A stretch of 64,000 nucleotides of DNA, taken from contig NZ_PVSS01000017.1 in the NCBI RefSeq assembly GCF_003025005.1, positions 1 to 64,000 of the forward strand, in the 5' to 3' direction. The notes under the pieces are model-generated. The model worked only from the letters and a program-made list of their open reading frames with translations. It was not told where the DNA came from and ran no database searches. The stretch comes from Brumimicrobium mesophilum (GTDB taxonomy: Bacteria > Bacteroidota > Bacteroidia > Flavobacteriales_D > Crocinitomicaceae). Below, piece by piece: positions 35,101 through 43,529 of this stretch (positions are counted from its first letter, which is position 1; each line of letters begins with the position of its first letter). The translations under genes and the position numbers were made by a program.

Positions 35101-35610
35101 TTTTAAGTCTTCAGCTATTTCTTTCAAAACGCCTTGACTTTCACCACTTAGGTTAATATTCAGGATTGGAAAATCACTAGGATTAATCTCAAAGATATTT
35201 GGTTCAACAGGGAGTTCAGGGAAATCTGTTTCAGCTCTCGCTTGATCAACCGCATCTTTCACCTTGTTTAATCCGTCGTTGACATCAATACCAAATTCAA
35301 AAGCCACACGAATAGTTGCGTAACCATGTTGTGAATCTGAAGTAATCTCATCTACCTTTTTAATTGTCTTTACTTTTTTCTCAATTGCTTCTGCAATTTT
35401 CTCAGACATATACTCTGGGGATGAACCTGGTTTTGCTATCCCGATATAAATTTCAGGGATTTGTAACTCTGGGAAGTTTTCTTTTGGCATCGACTGATAA
35501 GACAGCATTCCACCTATAAATAGGATGGCGATAATTAAGAAAACCGTTTTGGAGTTATTTACCGACCAATTCGATATTCCAAAAAGTTTTGTTGTTTTTT
35601 TCTCTTCCAT
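32131..35610 (-). CDS. RND efflux transporter permease (AcrB/HAE1-like)
   Basis: Inner-membrane proton-driven pump of 1159 residues, longer than AcrB (about 1049). The extra length comes from inserted hydrophobic segments around residues 500-560 and an extended C-terminus. The first helix, the large porter domains and the central helices are all present. In TM4 the proton-relay site reads LVDNGIVVVEN (one Asp, where AcrB has two), and in TM10 it reads VVVNNSIVLIDY, where AcrB has Lys. Both are substitutions seen in other RND subgroups. It starts 4 bases after the adaptor gene. Together with the adaptor and TolC homologue it forms a complete tripartite pump, likely for drugs or other toxic hydrophobic compounds. 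Confidence 0.95.
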   Translation of the reverse strand: MEEKKTTKLFGISNWSVNNSKTVFLIIAILFIGGMLSYQSMPKENFPELQIPEIYIGIAKPGSSPEYMSEKIAEAIEKKVKTIKKVDEITSDSQHGYATIRVAFEFGIDVNDGLNKVKDAVDQARAETDFPELPVEPNIFEINPSDFPILNINLSGESQGVLKEIAEDLKDMVEDLSEINEVNIRGIQEEEMRIDVDRLKAEAVQVSLTDIENAVSAEHATISGGEILMNGMRKTVMIDGEFQNASELGEVIVKQQDYMPVKLKDIADVYFGNGDTTSFAREFGAPVVMLDVIKQGGENLLDAADKIEALIQQARDENIIPKGVSVSLTNDQSDQTRDMVSNLENSIIFGVILVTLVLLFFLGGRNAMFVGVAIPLSMLMSFMILQTMGVTLNTMVLFALVLALGMLVDNGIVVVENIYRFMDEEKFPPFKAAIHGVSEVAWPIIASTATTLAAFVPLAIWPGIFGEFMKYLPITLIIVLGSSLFVALVINPVLTALYMTVEQAKPKKGKSLTYGAIFIGLGFLIVMVGATLFGNILLLIGALNLLNTFVFYPGTIAFQERLLPVLERWYKNFLTFALKGSRPVWFIVGTFVMLILSVVVFAIKQPKVEFFPSNQAKFVNVFITHPIGTDIMETNKSALIIEEKINEILAPYTKGADRSNVQDADLVQSIIAQVGKGTSEQGMDMGNTPHKARITIDFTEFQYRDSINTTGFVLTKLQDELKGVLPADVQISVKKNTMGPPQEAPINIELINTKKNASYKDLIIVATDVKNHLDRLGVQGVDELKLNVEATRPEIPIEVDRDQVRKLSSSTSQVGMAIRKALLGQDIATFTKDEENYDMVVRFKEDSRYDLDALLDQKLMFRNNTGQLLNIPIRSVIKDPEENISFTGVSREDQTSKVIISSEVTEGFNGNEVVAVLKEKMMDYANDDNLPKDVAYSFTGAQDEQAEEMAFLTNALMIAVFLILLIIVAQFNSFSTPAIILFSVVLSFIGVFLGLALSGQTFVIMMTMIGIISLAGVVVNNSIVLIDYTNLIRRENREKASLEETELEPDDEVVEATIRGGEVRLRPVLLTAITTVLGLLPLAIGLNIDFVGLLTEYKPNIFIGGDNNMFFSPMAWTIIYGLTFATFLTLVIVPAMYLTLYRFKVWIYKKLNWTLKTNV

Positions 35611-35614
35611 TATC

Positions 35615-36742
35615 TTATCTTTTCTCTATTCGAACAATATCGCCATCTGTAATTCCACGCGCTCCGGCAGAAACCACACGGTCACCAGACTTAACTGCTT
35701 CTTTTGAAACAGTTATTGCAGCTTTACCTTTGTATTGACTCACAATATTCACCATCACTTGCTTGGCGATGAAGTTTTCTCCAGATTTCTCCAAAATGAA
35801 TAGGTAATCCTCATTTTGTTGTGTTTTTAACAAAGAAACAGATGGTACAATCAATGTACTGTCTACAACCAAATCTGTGATGTGCATTTCTGCAAGCATA
35901 TTTGGCAACAATTTAGTCTCCCCTTTGATGTCTGACTTCACTTTGAAAGTTCTATTTGTTGGGTTGATATAGTTACCAATTGAAGAAACTTCCAGATTAA
36001 ACGTATCTTGTAAAGTTGGTACAAATACCTCTACTTTTGTTCCTTCCTTAATTGTTCTGTAGTAGTGTTCAGAAATGTTTCCAGACACATACATGTCTTT
36101 GTTGTTCACCAATCTTAAAATTGGAGATTGTGCACTTGCCATTTCTCCTTCATGTGTTACAATTTCATCAACAACCCCAGCATAAGGTGCTCTTACAACA
36201 GATTTAGAAGATTGTGTTTTAATTGTATTCAATTGAGAACTTAAAGAAGCTTTTTGATTCTTCGCTTGTTTTAATTCAAATTCTGTACCTACACCTCGAT
36301 CAAACAATTGTTGTTGTTTCTCCAAGTTGTATTCAGCAAATTCCAATTGTGTTTCTAACTCTTTAATGTTACTCGATAAGATTTCGGTATCAATTCTAGC
36401 TAAAATCTGCCCTTTCGAAACCGATTGACCTTCCTTAACGTTAATTGACTTGATTAATCCGTTAGACTCTGCAACAATCATTGCTTGGCGGTCTGTTTCG
36501 ATATCACCTTGAACAGTGATCCTGTGCTTAAATTGACCAAAGTCAGCACTTTCACTCTCTACGTATGGAAGCATAACAACCTTGACCGTATCCAATTCCT
36601 TAATTTGCGCGTCTAATTCAGCCACTTCAACTTTAAGTTCTGCTCTTTTTTCCTTTAACTTATCCAATTTAGTGCTTGGGCTACAAGCAACTACTGTTGA
36701 TATTACTCCTAATACTACCAGTGATTTAAAATATTTTTTCAT
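35615..36742 (-). CDS. RND efflux periplasmic adaptor lipoprotein (membrane-fusion protein)
   Basis: The 375 residues begin with a lipobox (ISTVVAC, Cys20). An early coiled segment follows (LDKLKEKRAELKVEVAELDAQIKELD, about 25-50), then the barrel-sandwich lipoyl half-motifs (GLIKSINVKEGQSVSKGQILARID and VRAPYAGVVDEIVTHEGEMAS), an alpha-hairpin (IKELETQLEFAEYNLEKQQQLFD) and a C-terminal membrane-proximal domain. The short N-terminal coiled coil before the usual domains is a small extension. It links the RND pump to the TolC channel and lies 14 bases downstream of the TolC gene. Confidence 0.94.
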   Translation of the reverse strand: MKKYFKSLVVLGVISTVVACSPSTKLDKLKEKRAELKVEVAELDAQIKELDTVKVVMLPYVESESADFGQFKHRITVQGDIETDRQAMIVAESNGLIKSINVKEGQSVSKGQILARIDTEILSSNIKELETQLEFAEYNLEKQQQLFDRGVGTEFELKQAKNQKASLSSQLNTIKTQSSKSVVRAPYAGVVDEIVTHEGEMASAQSPILRLVNNKDMYVSGNISEHYYRTIKEGTKVEVFVPTLQDTFNLEVSSIGNYINPTNRTFKVKSDIKGETKLLPNMLAEMHITDLVVDSTLIVPSVSLLKTQQNEDYLFILEKSGENFIAKQVMVNIVSQYKGKAAITVSKEAVKSGDRVVSAGARGITDGDIVRIEKR

Positions 36743-36756
36743 CGGTTCTGTTACTG

Positions 36757-38082
36757 TTAATTTCTAATTAATTGATTGTATAATTTATCCAACTCCAATT
36801 TTTTATTGAAGACTTCAACCATGGCATTCACATAATTAGTTTGTGCTTGCACTAATTGATTATATTTCTGTGTTACGATAATGCTGTTTTCCTTACCAAT
36901 TTCAGCCATAATCATTGAGTTATTATGAATTTTACGAGCTAATTCAACATTTTTCTTTTGCAATTCAAGATTTGTTCTTGCACTCTTTAACTCATTCTTC
37001 AATTGTATTTCTTGACCAGAAAGAGAACGCTGAAACTCTTGAACAGTTAATTCATCTTGTAATACAGTGATTTTTGCTTTTTGAATCTTCGCCCATCTTT
37101 CTCCACCTGCAAAAATTGGAATAGACAACTTCAATCCCCAAACTGTTTGATCAAACCATTTTCCTCCAGTTCTAAAAAAATCAAATTCAGATCTATAAGC
37201 ATCAAATTGATGATTAAAAAATGCTGAAAGTTGTGGATAATTCCCCATTTTTACATTCTTTAAATCATACTCAGAAATCACAACTTGCTTTCTAAGGATA
37301 TCTAATTCTAGATTATTCTCATAAGAACCCGACAAATCAACCTGCTTATCCAATAACAAATTATCTAAATCTTCAGTTAATGTAATTTCATCATCAATAG
37401 GATAAGACATCGTCATTTTCAACATTATCAATGCGTTCTCATAAGTTGTATTTGCAGCAACTAAGTTCGCTTGTGCCGACAATAATGAAAATTCTGTTTG
37501 GTCAACTTCTTCTTGAGTAATGAAACCAACATCAAACAACTCTCTTTGCTTTCTGATTAACTCTTCTGTCAAGCCAACTAAAGTATCAACGAATGCTTTA
37601 TTTCTTGCACTCACCAAAGCCATTTGATAAGCTTGTGTTACATTTGATAGAACATCTTGTTCTGATTTTTTAATACTTGAAGCTACAAATTCAGTGTAGA
37701 AATTAGAAACTTGTAAAGCAATAATATAAGAACCATTAAAAATCAATTGATTCACCGATGCTCCTGCATTGGCTGAAAATTCTTGACCAAAACTTACTTC
37801 GATATCTTCTCCAGGTTGCCCCATTAAAGCTCCATCTAAAACTTGCGTTGGAATATTGATCAATTGTTGGAAATTCACTTCCCCATTAATTTGTGGCAAT
37901 CCCATTGCTCGCGTTTCAATCACTTGCTTTTTAGCAGATTCTAAATCTAGTTCAGATCGCTTGATTTGTTCTGCATTTTCTAAGGCATAAGATTGTGCCT
38001 CAAAAAGTGAAAATTGTTGTGCAAATGTTGATTGAGTCACCAACAAAACCAGAACAATTATTAGTTTGTTTAACCTATTCAT
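36757..38082 (-). CDS. TolC-family outer-membrane efflux channel
   Basis: The 441 residues have a signal peptide (MNRLNKLIIVLVLLVTQSTFAQ) and the two pseudo-repeats of the OEP family with long amphipathic helices (SYALENAEQIKRSELDLESAKKQVIE, ELTVQEFQRSLSGQEIQLKNELKSARTNLELQKKNVELA). The conserved GxxxPQINGEVNF segment marks the first strand region. No lipid attachment Cys is present. It begins 5 bases after the tetR stop and precedes the adaptor gene, completing the pump. Confidence 0.94.
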   Translation of the reverse strand: MNRLNKLIIVLVLLVTQSTFAQQFSLFEAQSYALENAEQIKRSELDLESAKKQVIETRAMGLPQINGEVNFQQLINIPTQVLDGALMGQPGEDIEVSFGQEFSANAGASVNQLIFNGSYIIALQVSNFYTEFVASSIKKSEQDVLSNVTQAYQMALVSARNKAFVDTLVGLTEELIRKQRELFDVGFITQEEVDQTEFSLLSAQANLVAANTTYENALIMLKMTMSYPIDDEITLTEDLDNLLLDKQVDLSGSYENNLELDILRKQVVISEYDLKNVKMGNYPQLSAFFNHQFDAYRSEFDFFRTGGKWFDQTVWGLKLSIPIFAGGERWAKIQKAKITVLQDELTVQEFQRSLSGQEIQLKNELKSARTNLELQKKNVELARKIHNNSMIMAEIGKENSIIVTQKYNQLVQAQTNYVNAMVEVFNKKLELDKLYNQLIRN

Positions 38083-38087
38083 TATTT

Positions 38088-38696
38088 TTATTTATTTTTC
38101 ATGTTTTTAACCATTAACTCTCTTCCTTTATCATTCACTATTCCTCTTAATTGAAATAGAATAATTTGCTCTAATAACGCCCCAAATTGATTCGGTTCAA
38201 CATCAAATATTTTACCTTCTGTTAGCATACTCACAGTAGACAAATGAATTCCTGCCATAATTTTTGGATCCAATTCAGATAAATAAATACCTTCTTTTTG
38301 ACCTCTAATAATGTTATCCTTAATTTGATTAATTACGAATTTCAACCTATGTTCTCTGACGATTTCCCATGCCTCGGGGTAATACTTTTGTAAATCAAAA
38401 AATACAGAAGTATGAATTTCAGTAAATAATTTTGTAGAAAATTCACTAATACTCATCAACGCTTCAATTGCATTTTCAGACCTTAGCCTACTCGCTTCGC
38501 ATGCCACTTGATTCTGATCTATTAAAGTGCTTACGATTTGTTTCACCAGTTCGTCTTTATCCTTAAAATGATTGTAAATCGTTTTTTTTGACATTGACAT
38601 TTCTCTGGCCAAGTCATCCATTGTCACTGATTTAATTCCGTGACGCAAAAAAATCAATGCTGATTTCTCAATTATTTCTTTATACTTTTTATCCAT
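38088..38696 (-). CDS. TetR/AcrR-family transcriptional regulator of the efflux operon
   Basis: The 202 residues have an N-terminal helix-turn-helix (KSVTMDDLAREMSMSKKTIYNHFKDKDELVKQI, about 19-51) and a helical ligand-binding C-terminal domain. It is the first gene of the tetR-tolC-adaptor-RND operon, 5 bases before tolC, so it almost certainly autoregulates the pump. A 9-base inverted repeat upstream of its promoter is the obvious operator candidate. The inducing ligand is unknown. Confidence 0.93.
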   Translation of the reverse strand: MDKKYKEIIEKSALIFLRHGIKSVTMDDLAREMSMSKKTIYNHFKDKDELVKQIVSTLIDQNQVACEASRLRSENAIEALMSISEFSTKLFTEIHTSVFFDLQKYYPEAWEIVREHRLKFVINQIKDNIIRGQKEGIYLSELDPKIMAGIHLSTVSMLTEGKIFDVEPNQFGALLEQIILFQLRGIVNDKGRELMVKNMKNK

Positions 38697-38703
38697 TGGA
38701 GCG

Positions 38704-38711
38704 CAAAAGTA
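38704..38711 (-). promoter_or_regulatory. -7 promoter element for the efflux operon
   Basis: On the minus strand TACTTTTG matches TAnnTTTG and ends 7 bases before the tetR ATG, predicting an untranslated leader of only a few bases. Confidence 0.6.
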
Positions 38712-38725
38712 GTAAAATAAAAACG

Positions 38726-38757
38726 ATGGAAACTATTTACACTCGAAAAGTTTCCAT
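38726..38757. promoter_or_regulatory. Candidate TetR operator (palindrome)
   Basis: ATGGAAACT (38726-38734) and AGTTTCCAT (38749-38757) are perfect 9-base inverted repeats separated by 14 bases. The element covers the -33 region of the efflux promoter, where a bound repressor would block RNA polymerase. Confidence 0.6.
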
Positions 38758-38922
38758 GATTTCACATGTTTTTTCTCTATTGGCAGAAATTCAATACACA
38801 TCACACTCATTCATCCTTATAAACAGCCATTTAAATAACTACTCAACCTCTTGACAGCAACAAGAAAAATCACCAAAAAAAATAAAATTTAGGAAACCCT
38901 ATTAATATTGTAGTCAAAAACT

Positions 38923-38930
38923 TAGCTTTG
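38923..38930 (+). promoter_or_regulatory. -7 promoter element abutting rnhA
   Basis: TAGCTTTG matches TAnnTTTG and ends 5 bases before the rnhA ATG. Initiation at or next to the start codon (leaderless mRNA) is predicted. Confidence 0.5.
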
Positions 38931-38935
38931 TTTTT

Positions 38936-39394
38936 ATGGCAATTCTAATTTATTCAGACGGTTCGGCAAAAGGAAACCCAGGAAATGGAGGTTACGGTGC
39001 AATTCTCAAATTTATGGGATTTGAGAAAGAATTGTCTCAGGGTTTCCGCTTAACTACGAATAACAGAATGGAACTTATGGCGGTAATTGTTGCTTTAGAA
39101 GCGATTAAAACCGACAAACATGATGTTGTTATTTACTCAGATTCCAAATATGTTGTCGATTCTGTCGAAAAGGGTTGGGTTTTCAATTGGCAGAAAAAAG
39201 GATTTAAAGGAAAAAAGAATGTTGACTTATGGAAACGCTATTTGAAATTACATGCTATTTATAAGCCAAAATTTATTTGGGTAAAAGGACATGCAGGTCA
39301 TGTGGAAAATGAAAGATGTGATGTCTTGGCTGTAAATGCTGCGGATGGGAAGAATTTGCTGGTGGATAAAGGGTATGAGGAGAGTGTTAAATAA
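38936..39394 (+). CDS. rnhA: Ribonuclease HI
   Basis: Cleaves the RNA strand of RNA-DNA hybrids. The 152 residues match the family length. The four acidic catalytic residues are visible: Asp8 (IYSDGSAKGNPG), Glu46 (NNRMELMAV), Asp69 (YSDSKYVVDS) and Asp129 (NERCDVLA). His121 in KGHAGHVEN corresponds to the usual catalytic His loop. The basic protrusion (WQKKGFKGKKNVDLWK) is present. It is monocistronic. Confidence 0.95.
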   Translation: MAILIYSDGSAKGNPGNGGYGAILKFMGFEKELSQGFRLTTNNRMELMAVIVALEAIKTDKHDVVIYSDSKYVVDSVEKGWVFNWQKKGFKGKKNVDLWKRYLKLHAIYKPKFIWVKGHAGHVENERCDVLAVNAADGKNLLVDKGYEESVK

Positions 39395-39405
39395 TAAATT
39401 TTATA

Positions 39406-39470
39406 GCTGCCTTCGACTACGCTCAGTCAACGGAAAATGATTCTTGTTGATTGAGCCTGTCGAAGGCAGC
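39406..39470. repeat. 65-base imperfect palindrome (TTCGAC...GTCGAA type)
   Basis: The arms GCTGCCTTCGAC and GTCGAAGGCAGC pair perfectly, continue through CTCAGTCAAC / GTTGATTGAG with small bulges, and enclose a 14-base loop. It lies between rnhA and recJ. A degenerate relative (CGACAGGCTCAG and CGAAGGC) occurs at 55994-56060. The type is a widespread REP-like intergenic repeat; it may also end rnhA transcription. Confidence 0.7.
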
Positions 39471-39552
39471 GAGTACCATTTTTCATTTTATTCTTTAATT
39501 AATTCAATTATTTCACTAACTTAAATAAGACCACCCAAAAAATCAGAAGATA

Positions 39553-41283
39553 ATGAATACGAAATGGCTTATTAAAGACGCTCCAGATGCGCTTCAGGTA
39601 GAAAACTTGAAAAACGAAATGAATGTTTCCGAAGTTGTGGCATATATGTTAGTCCAACGAGGAATTACAGAATTTGATCAGGCTAAATCTTTTTTCCGTG
39701 GAACACTTAAAGAATTACATGATCCTTTTTTGATGAAAGATATGGAACGCGCGGTAGAACGCGTAAACATTGCTTTGGAAGAAGGTCAGAAGATATTGAT
39801 ATACGGAGATTATGATGTCGATGGAACAACAGCGATTTCGATAGTTTATGGATATCTTTCTCAACTTACCGATACAATTGCCTATTATATTCCAGATCGT
39901 TATTCTGAAGGTTATGGAGTAAGTGAAAAAGGTATCAGAAGTGCAAAAGAGAATGACTTTTCTTTAATAATCACCTTAGATTGTGGAATAAAAGCCAATG
40001 AAAAGGTTGATCTAGCTAATTCTTTGGGAATCGACATGATTATTTGTGATCACCATACACCCGGAAAAGAATTGCCGGATTGTATTGTTTTGGATCCGAA
40101 AAGAGAAGATTGTAATTATCCGTATAAAGAATTATCTGGTGCTGGAGTTGGTTTTAAATTAATGCAAGCTCTTGCAACTACGAATAATTGGGATGAAAGT
40201 ATCCTGTTTGAAAATTTAGATTTATTGGCCATAAGTATTGCGGCAGATATTGTTCCTGTTACTGGAGAAAATCGACTATTGGCACAATATGGATTAAAGC
40301 AATTGAATGAAAATACCCGACCTGGAATTGATATTATGTTGAATTTAGCGAAGAAAGAAAAACCGCTAACTTTAACTGATGTTGTGTTTACAATTGCTCC
40401 AAGGATTAATGCAGCAGGTAGAATAGACGATGCAAAAAAAGCGGTGGTTCTTTTGACCTCAAAAGACGAAAAAGAATTAAGAAATATCGCTCAAACCATT
40501 CATGATTTCAATGAAGAAAGAAGAGGTTTAGATAAAGAAATTACCGAACATGCTTTATCAATCGTTGAAAATGACCCTGGATTCAATCAAAAATGTACGA
40601 CTGTAGTTTACCACGAAACATGGCACAAAGGAGTAATTGGAATTGTAGCTTCTCGATTAATTGAAAATTATTATCGTCCTACAATTGTTTTAACGCAATC
40701 TGAAGACGGAGAAACGTGGACAGGTTCTTCACGAAGCATAAAAGGCGTGAATGTTTATGATGTCCTTGAAAATTGCAGTAAATATTTAGATCGTTTTGGA
40801 GGCCATTATTTTGCTGCTGGAATGACCTTAAAAAATGAACAACTCAATGATTTCGTTAAATGTTTTGATGATGAGGTTCGAAAAATAATTGGAAGTGAAT
40901 CTTTAATTCCAGAACAAATTATTGAAAAAGAATTGGCTTTTGACAGCTTATTCAACATGGGAGAATCGGTGCTTGAAGTCCCAAGATTAATGCGTGTTTT
41001 AAATCAATTTGAGCCACATGGCCCACAAAACATGAAACCACTTTTCTTGGCGAAAAACGTTTATGCGCATGATGCAAAATTATTGAAAGATGTTCATTTA
41101 AAAATGAATGTTTATCAGCCAGATTTTCAAAAACATATTCCAGCGATTTATTTTAAAGCTCCAGAAGCATTAGAAATTGTTCAAAACGGTCCTTTTGATA
41201 TGGTTTTTACTTTGGAAGTGAATCAATATAGAGGAAGAACGACTCCGCAGTTAATGGTGAAAGATATTCGAGCGCATCGATGA
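39553..41283 (+). CDS. recJ: Single-stranded-DNA-specific exonuclease RecJ
   Basis: 5'-to-3' ssDNA exonuclease in recombination and mismatch repair. The 576 residues are the usual size. DHH-superfamily motifs appear in order: IYGDYDVDGTTA (motif I), TLDCGIKA (II), IICDHHTPG (III), LDPKRED and ELSGAGVGFKLMQAL. DHHA1 marks follow (RINAAGRIDDAKKAV, ASRLIENYYRPTIVL, GGHYFAAGMTL). All metal-binding Asp/His are intact. Codirectional with rnhA but separated by 158 bases containing a palindrome, so probably a separate unit. Confidence 0.96.
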   Translation: MNTKWLIKDAPDALQVENLKNEMNVSEVVAYMLVQRGITEFDQAKSFFRGTLKELHDPFLMKDMERAVERVNIALEEGQKILIYGDYDVDGTTAISIVYGYLSQLTDTIAYYIPDRYSEGYGVSEKGIRSAKENDFSLIITLDCGIKANEKVDLANSLGIDMIICDHHTPGKELPDCIVLDPKREDCNYPYKELSGAGVGFKLMQALATTNNWDESILFENLDLLAISIAADIVPVTGENRLLAQYGLKQLNENTRPGIDIMLNLAKKEKPLTLTDVVFTIAPRINAAGRIDDAKKAVVLLTSKDEKELRNIAQTIHDFNEERRGLDKEITEHALSIVENDPGFNQKCTTVVYHETWHKGVIGIVASRLIENYYRPTIVLTQSEDGETWTGSSRSIKGVNVYDVLENCSKYLDRFGGHYFAAGMTLKNEQLNDFVKCFDDEVRKIIGSESLIPEQIIEKELAFDSLFNMGESVLEVPRLMRVLNQFEPHGPQNMKPLFLAKNVYAHDAKLLKDVHLKMNVYQPDFQKHIPAIYFKAPEALEIVQNGPFDMVFTLEVNQYRGRTTPQLMVKDIRAHR

Positions 41284-41335
41284 TGCGGGCGAATATCTTT
41301 AGGGAAAATTGGAAGCACTCTACACTCAATACTGA

Positions 41336-41830
41336 TTAAATAAAACTCTCCTCAAACCTCTCAAAATGACAAGTATATCCATTTGGATACTTTTGAAGAT
41401 AATCTTGATGTTCTGGTTCTGCTGGCCAAAATGGGGAAAATGCTTCTAAAGAAGTTGCCACTTCTCCATCCCATTTATTGGATGCATTTACTATTTCAAT
41501 TACCTCTTCCGCTGTTCTTTTCTCATCTTCATCTTGATAGAAAATAGCCGAACGATAACTTGTTCCTTTATCATTTCCTTGTCTATTTATCGTAGTTGGA
41601 TTATGAATTCGGAAAAAATAATCTAGGATTCCCTTAAATGAAGTTTGACTTTCATCGTAAGTGATTTCAATTCCTTCTGCATGTCCAGGATGATATTTAT
41701 ATGATGGATTTTTATTTTCACCACCAATATATCCAACCTCCGTATCAATGATTCCTTTTCTGTTTCTAAACAAATCTTCCATTCCCCAAAAACAACCACC
41801 TGCTATATATACCTTTTTTGTATTGCTCAT
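41336..41830 (-). CDS. msrA: Peptide-methionine (S)-S-oxide reductase
   Basis: Repairs methionine-S-sulfoxide in proteins. The 164 residues carry the catalytic motif AGGCFWGMEDLF with Cys13, the GYIGGENKNPSY loop and GHAEGIEITYDE. The C-terminal YPNGYTCHFE segment contains a Cys that could serve in recycling. There is no signal peptide, so it is cytoplasmic. It is convergent with recJ. Confidence 0.95.
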   Translation of the reverse strand: MSNTKKVYIAGGCFWGMEDLFRNRKGIIDTEVGYIGGENKNPSYKYHPGHAEGIEITYDESQTSFKGILDYFFRIHNPTTINRQGNDKGTSYRSAIFYQDEDEKRTAEEVIEIVNASNKWDGEVATSLEAFSPFWPAEPEHQDYLQKYPNGYTCHFERFEESFI

Positions 41831-41963
41831 TGTATTTTTATTTTTCCAATGATAGTAACAATTAATGTAATGCTCTTGTTCGAACTTTGGTTAAAAAGTC
41901 CAATCTACTCATATTTCACCCTAAAATAACCACCAAAATCATCAGAATATAAGATATCAATAG

Positions 41964-41971
41964 TATTTTTG
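41964..41971 (+). promoter_or_regulatory. -7 promoter element for tyrS
   Basis: TATTTTTG matches TAnnTTTG, 16 bases before the tyrS ATG, giving a leader of about 12 nt. Confidence 0.5.
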
Positions 41972-41987
41972 AAGAAAATTAGAAAAA

Positions 41988-43283
41988 ATGGCGAAAAACT
42001 TCATAGAAGAATTGACTTGGAGAGGCATGATTCACGATAGCATGCCCGGTGTGGAAGAACATTTATTAGAAAAAATGCGTTCTGCTTATGTGGGAATAGA
42101 TCCTACTGCAGACTCTTTACATATTGGACACCTTGTAAGTGTTATGATGTTACGTCATTTTCAACGTGCTGGGCACAAGCCTTATGCTTTACTTGGTGGA
42201 GCTACAGGAATGATTGGTGACCCTTCTGGAAAATCACAAGAGCGTAATTTACTGAATGAACAAGAACTGCAGCACAATCAAGACGCTATTAAAACACAAT
42301 TAAGTAGATTTTTAGCTTTCGATACGACAGATGAAAACGCTGCTGTTTTAGTGAATAATTATGACTGGATGAAAAACTTTTCATTCCTAGAATTTATTCG
42401 CGATGTTGGAAAACACATTACGGTAAATTACATGATGGCCAAAGATTCTGTAAAGAAAAGATTAACGGGTGAAAATGCGGAAGGAATGTCTTTCACGGAA
42501 TTTTCTTACCAATTAGTTCAAGGAAATGATTTTCTACATTTATATAAAAACAACGAAGTTTCCATTCAAATGGGAGGTTCTGACCAATGGGGAAATATCA
42601 CCACAGGAACAGAATTGGTTCGTCGTGTAGAAAGTGGAAAAGCATTCGCAGTGACATGTCCTTTAATTACAAAGGCAGACGGAACGAAATTTGGGAAAAC
42701 GGAAGGTGGAAATATCTGGTTAGATGCGGAACGTACATCTCCTTACCAATTCTACCAATACTGGTTGAATACTTCGGATGAAGACGCAGAAAAATTCATT
42801 AAGATTTTCACTTTTTTATCGAAAGTAGAAATTGAAGAATTAGTTGCCTCACATCAGGAAGCTCCTCACCAACGTCAATTACAAAAGAAATTGGCTGAAG
42901 AAGTCACAATAATGGTTCATTCAGAAGAAGCACTAAAAACGGCAATTACAGCTTCAAATATTTTGTTTGGAAAATCAACAGAAGAGGATTTAAGATCACT
43001 ATCTGCCAAAGATTTCCTTGCAGTTTTTGAAGGAATTACGCAAGCCACTTTAACTAGAGCTGAATTAAAAGAAGGTGTTGGAATTATCGACGCACTTTCA
43101 GCAAAAACTGGATTCTTAGAGTCTAACGGAGCAGCAAGAAGAGAGTTAAAAGGAAATGCAATTAGCGTGAACAAAACTAAAGTTAAAGAAGATTTAATCC
43201 TAACAGAAGACCACTTGATTAGTGATCAATTTATTCTTTTAGGTAAGGGTAAGAAAACAAACTACTTAATAATAGTTTCGTAA
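41988..43283 (+). CDS. tyrS: Tyrosine--tRNA ligase
   Basis: Class I aminoacyl-tRNA synthetase of 431 residues. Motifs: the HIGH box in [15 protein letters not shown], the tyrosine-binding QGNDFLHLY and [18 protein letters not shown] segments, and the KMSKS-equivalent KFGKTEGG. The C-terminal S4-like RNA-binding domain is present ([17 protein letters not shown]). The expected Tyr-activation residues are present. It is followed by a GAAA-loop terminator. Confidence 0.96.
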   Translation: MAKNFIEELTWRGMIHDSMPGVEEHLLEKMRSAYVGIDPTADSLHIGHLVSVMMLRHFQRAGHKPYALLGGATGMIGDPSGKSQERNLLNEQELQHNQDAIKTQLSRFLAFDTTDENAAVLVNNYDWMKNFSFLEFIRDVGKHITVNYMMAKDSVKKRLTGENAEGMSFTEFSYQLVQGNDFLHLYKNNEVSIQMGGSDQWGNITTGTELVRRVESGKAFAVTCPLITKADGTKFGKTEGGNIWLDAERTSPYQFYQYWLNTSDEDAEKFIKIFTFLSKVEIEELVASHQEAPHQRQLQKKLAEEVTIMVHSEEALKTAITASNILFGKSTEEDLRSLSAKDFLAVFEGITQATLTRAELKEGVGIIDALSAKTGFLESNGAARRELKGNAISVNKTKVKEDLILTEDHLISDQFILLGKGKKTNYLIIVS

Positions 43284-43415
43284 TAATATGTCCACTATCG
43301 GCGTTGCAATTATTTTTGAAAGCAGTCATTGACAAATGTCAACTCCTTGGATTTCAAAATTAATCGCGTCTTGCTATTAAACACATTATTACAAAACTAA
43401 ATTTGATAAATAATC

Positions 43416-43447
43416 AAAGGAGTTCAAGAAATTGAGCTCCTTTTTTT
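43416..43447 (+). terminator. Terminator of tyrS with GAAA tetraloop
   Basis: AAAGGAGTTCAA pairs with TTGAGCTCCTTT (one G-U) around GAAA, followed by seven T. It lies about 135 bases after the tyrS stop. The intervening DNA holds no recognisable feature. Confidence 0.88.
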
Positions 43448-43466
43448 GTGGGTATTTCATATAAAA

Positions 43467-43497
43467 TTTGTTAAATATGTATATTAAATTACTTTTG
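43467..43497 (+). promoter_or_regulatory. Promoter for the M48 protease operon
   Basis: TTTG (43467-43470) and TACTTTTG (43490-43497) are separated by 19 bases, an excellent match to the Bacteroidota -33/-7 consensus. The leader is about 25-30 nt. Confidence 0.75.
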
Positions 43498-43529
43498 TCG
43501 ACTGCAATAAAAAACAACAAACTTATTAC

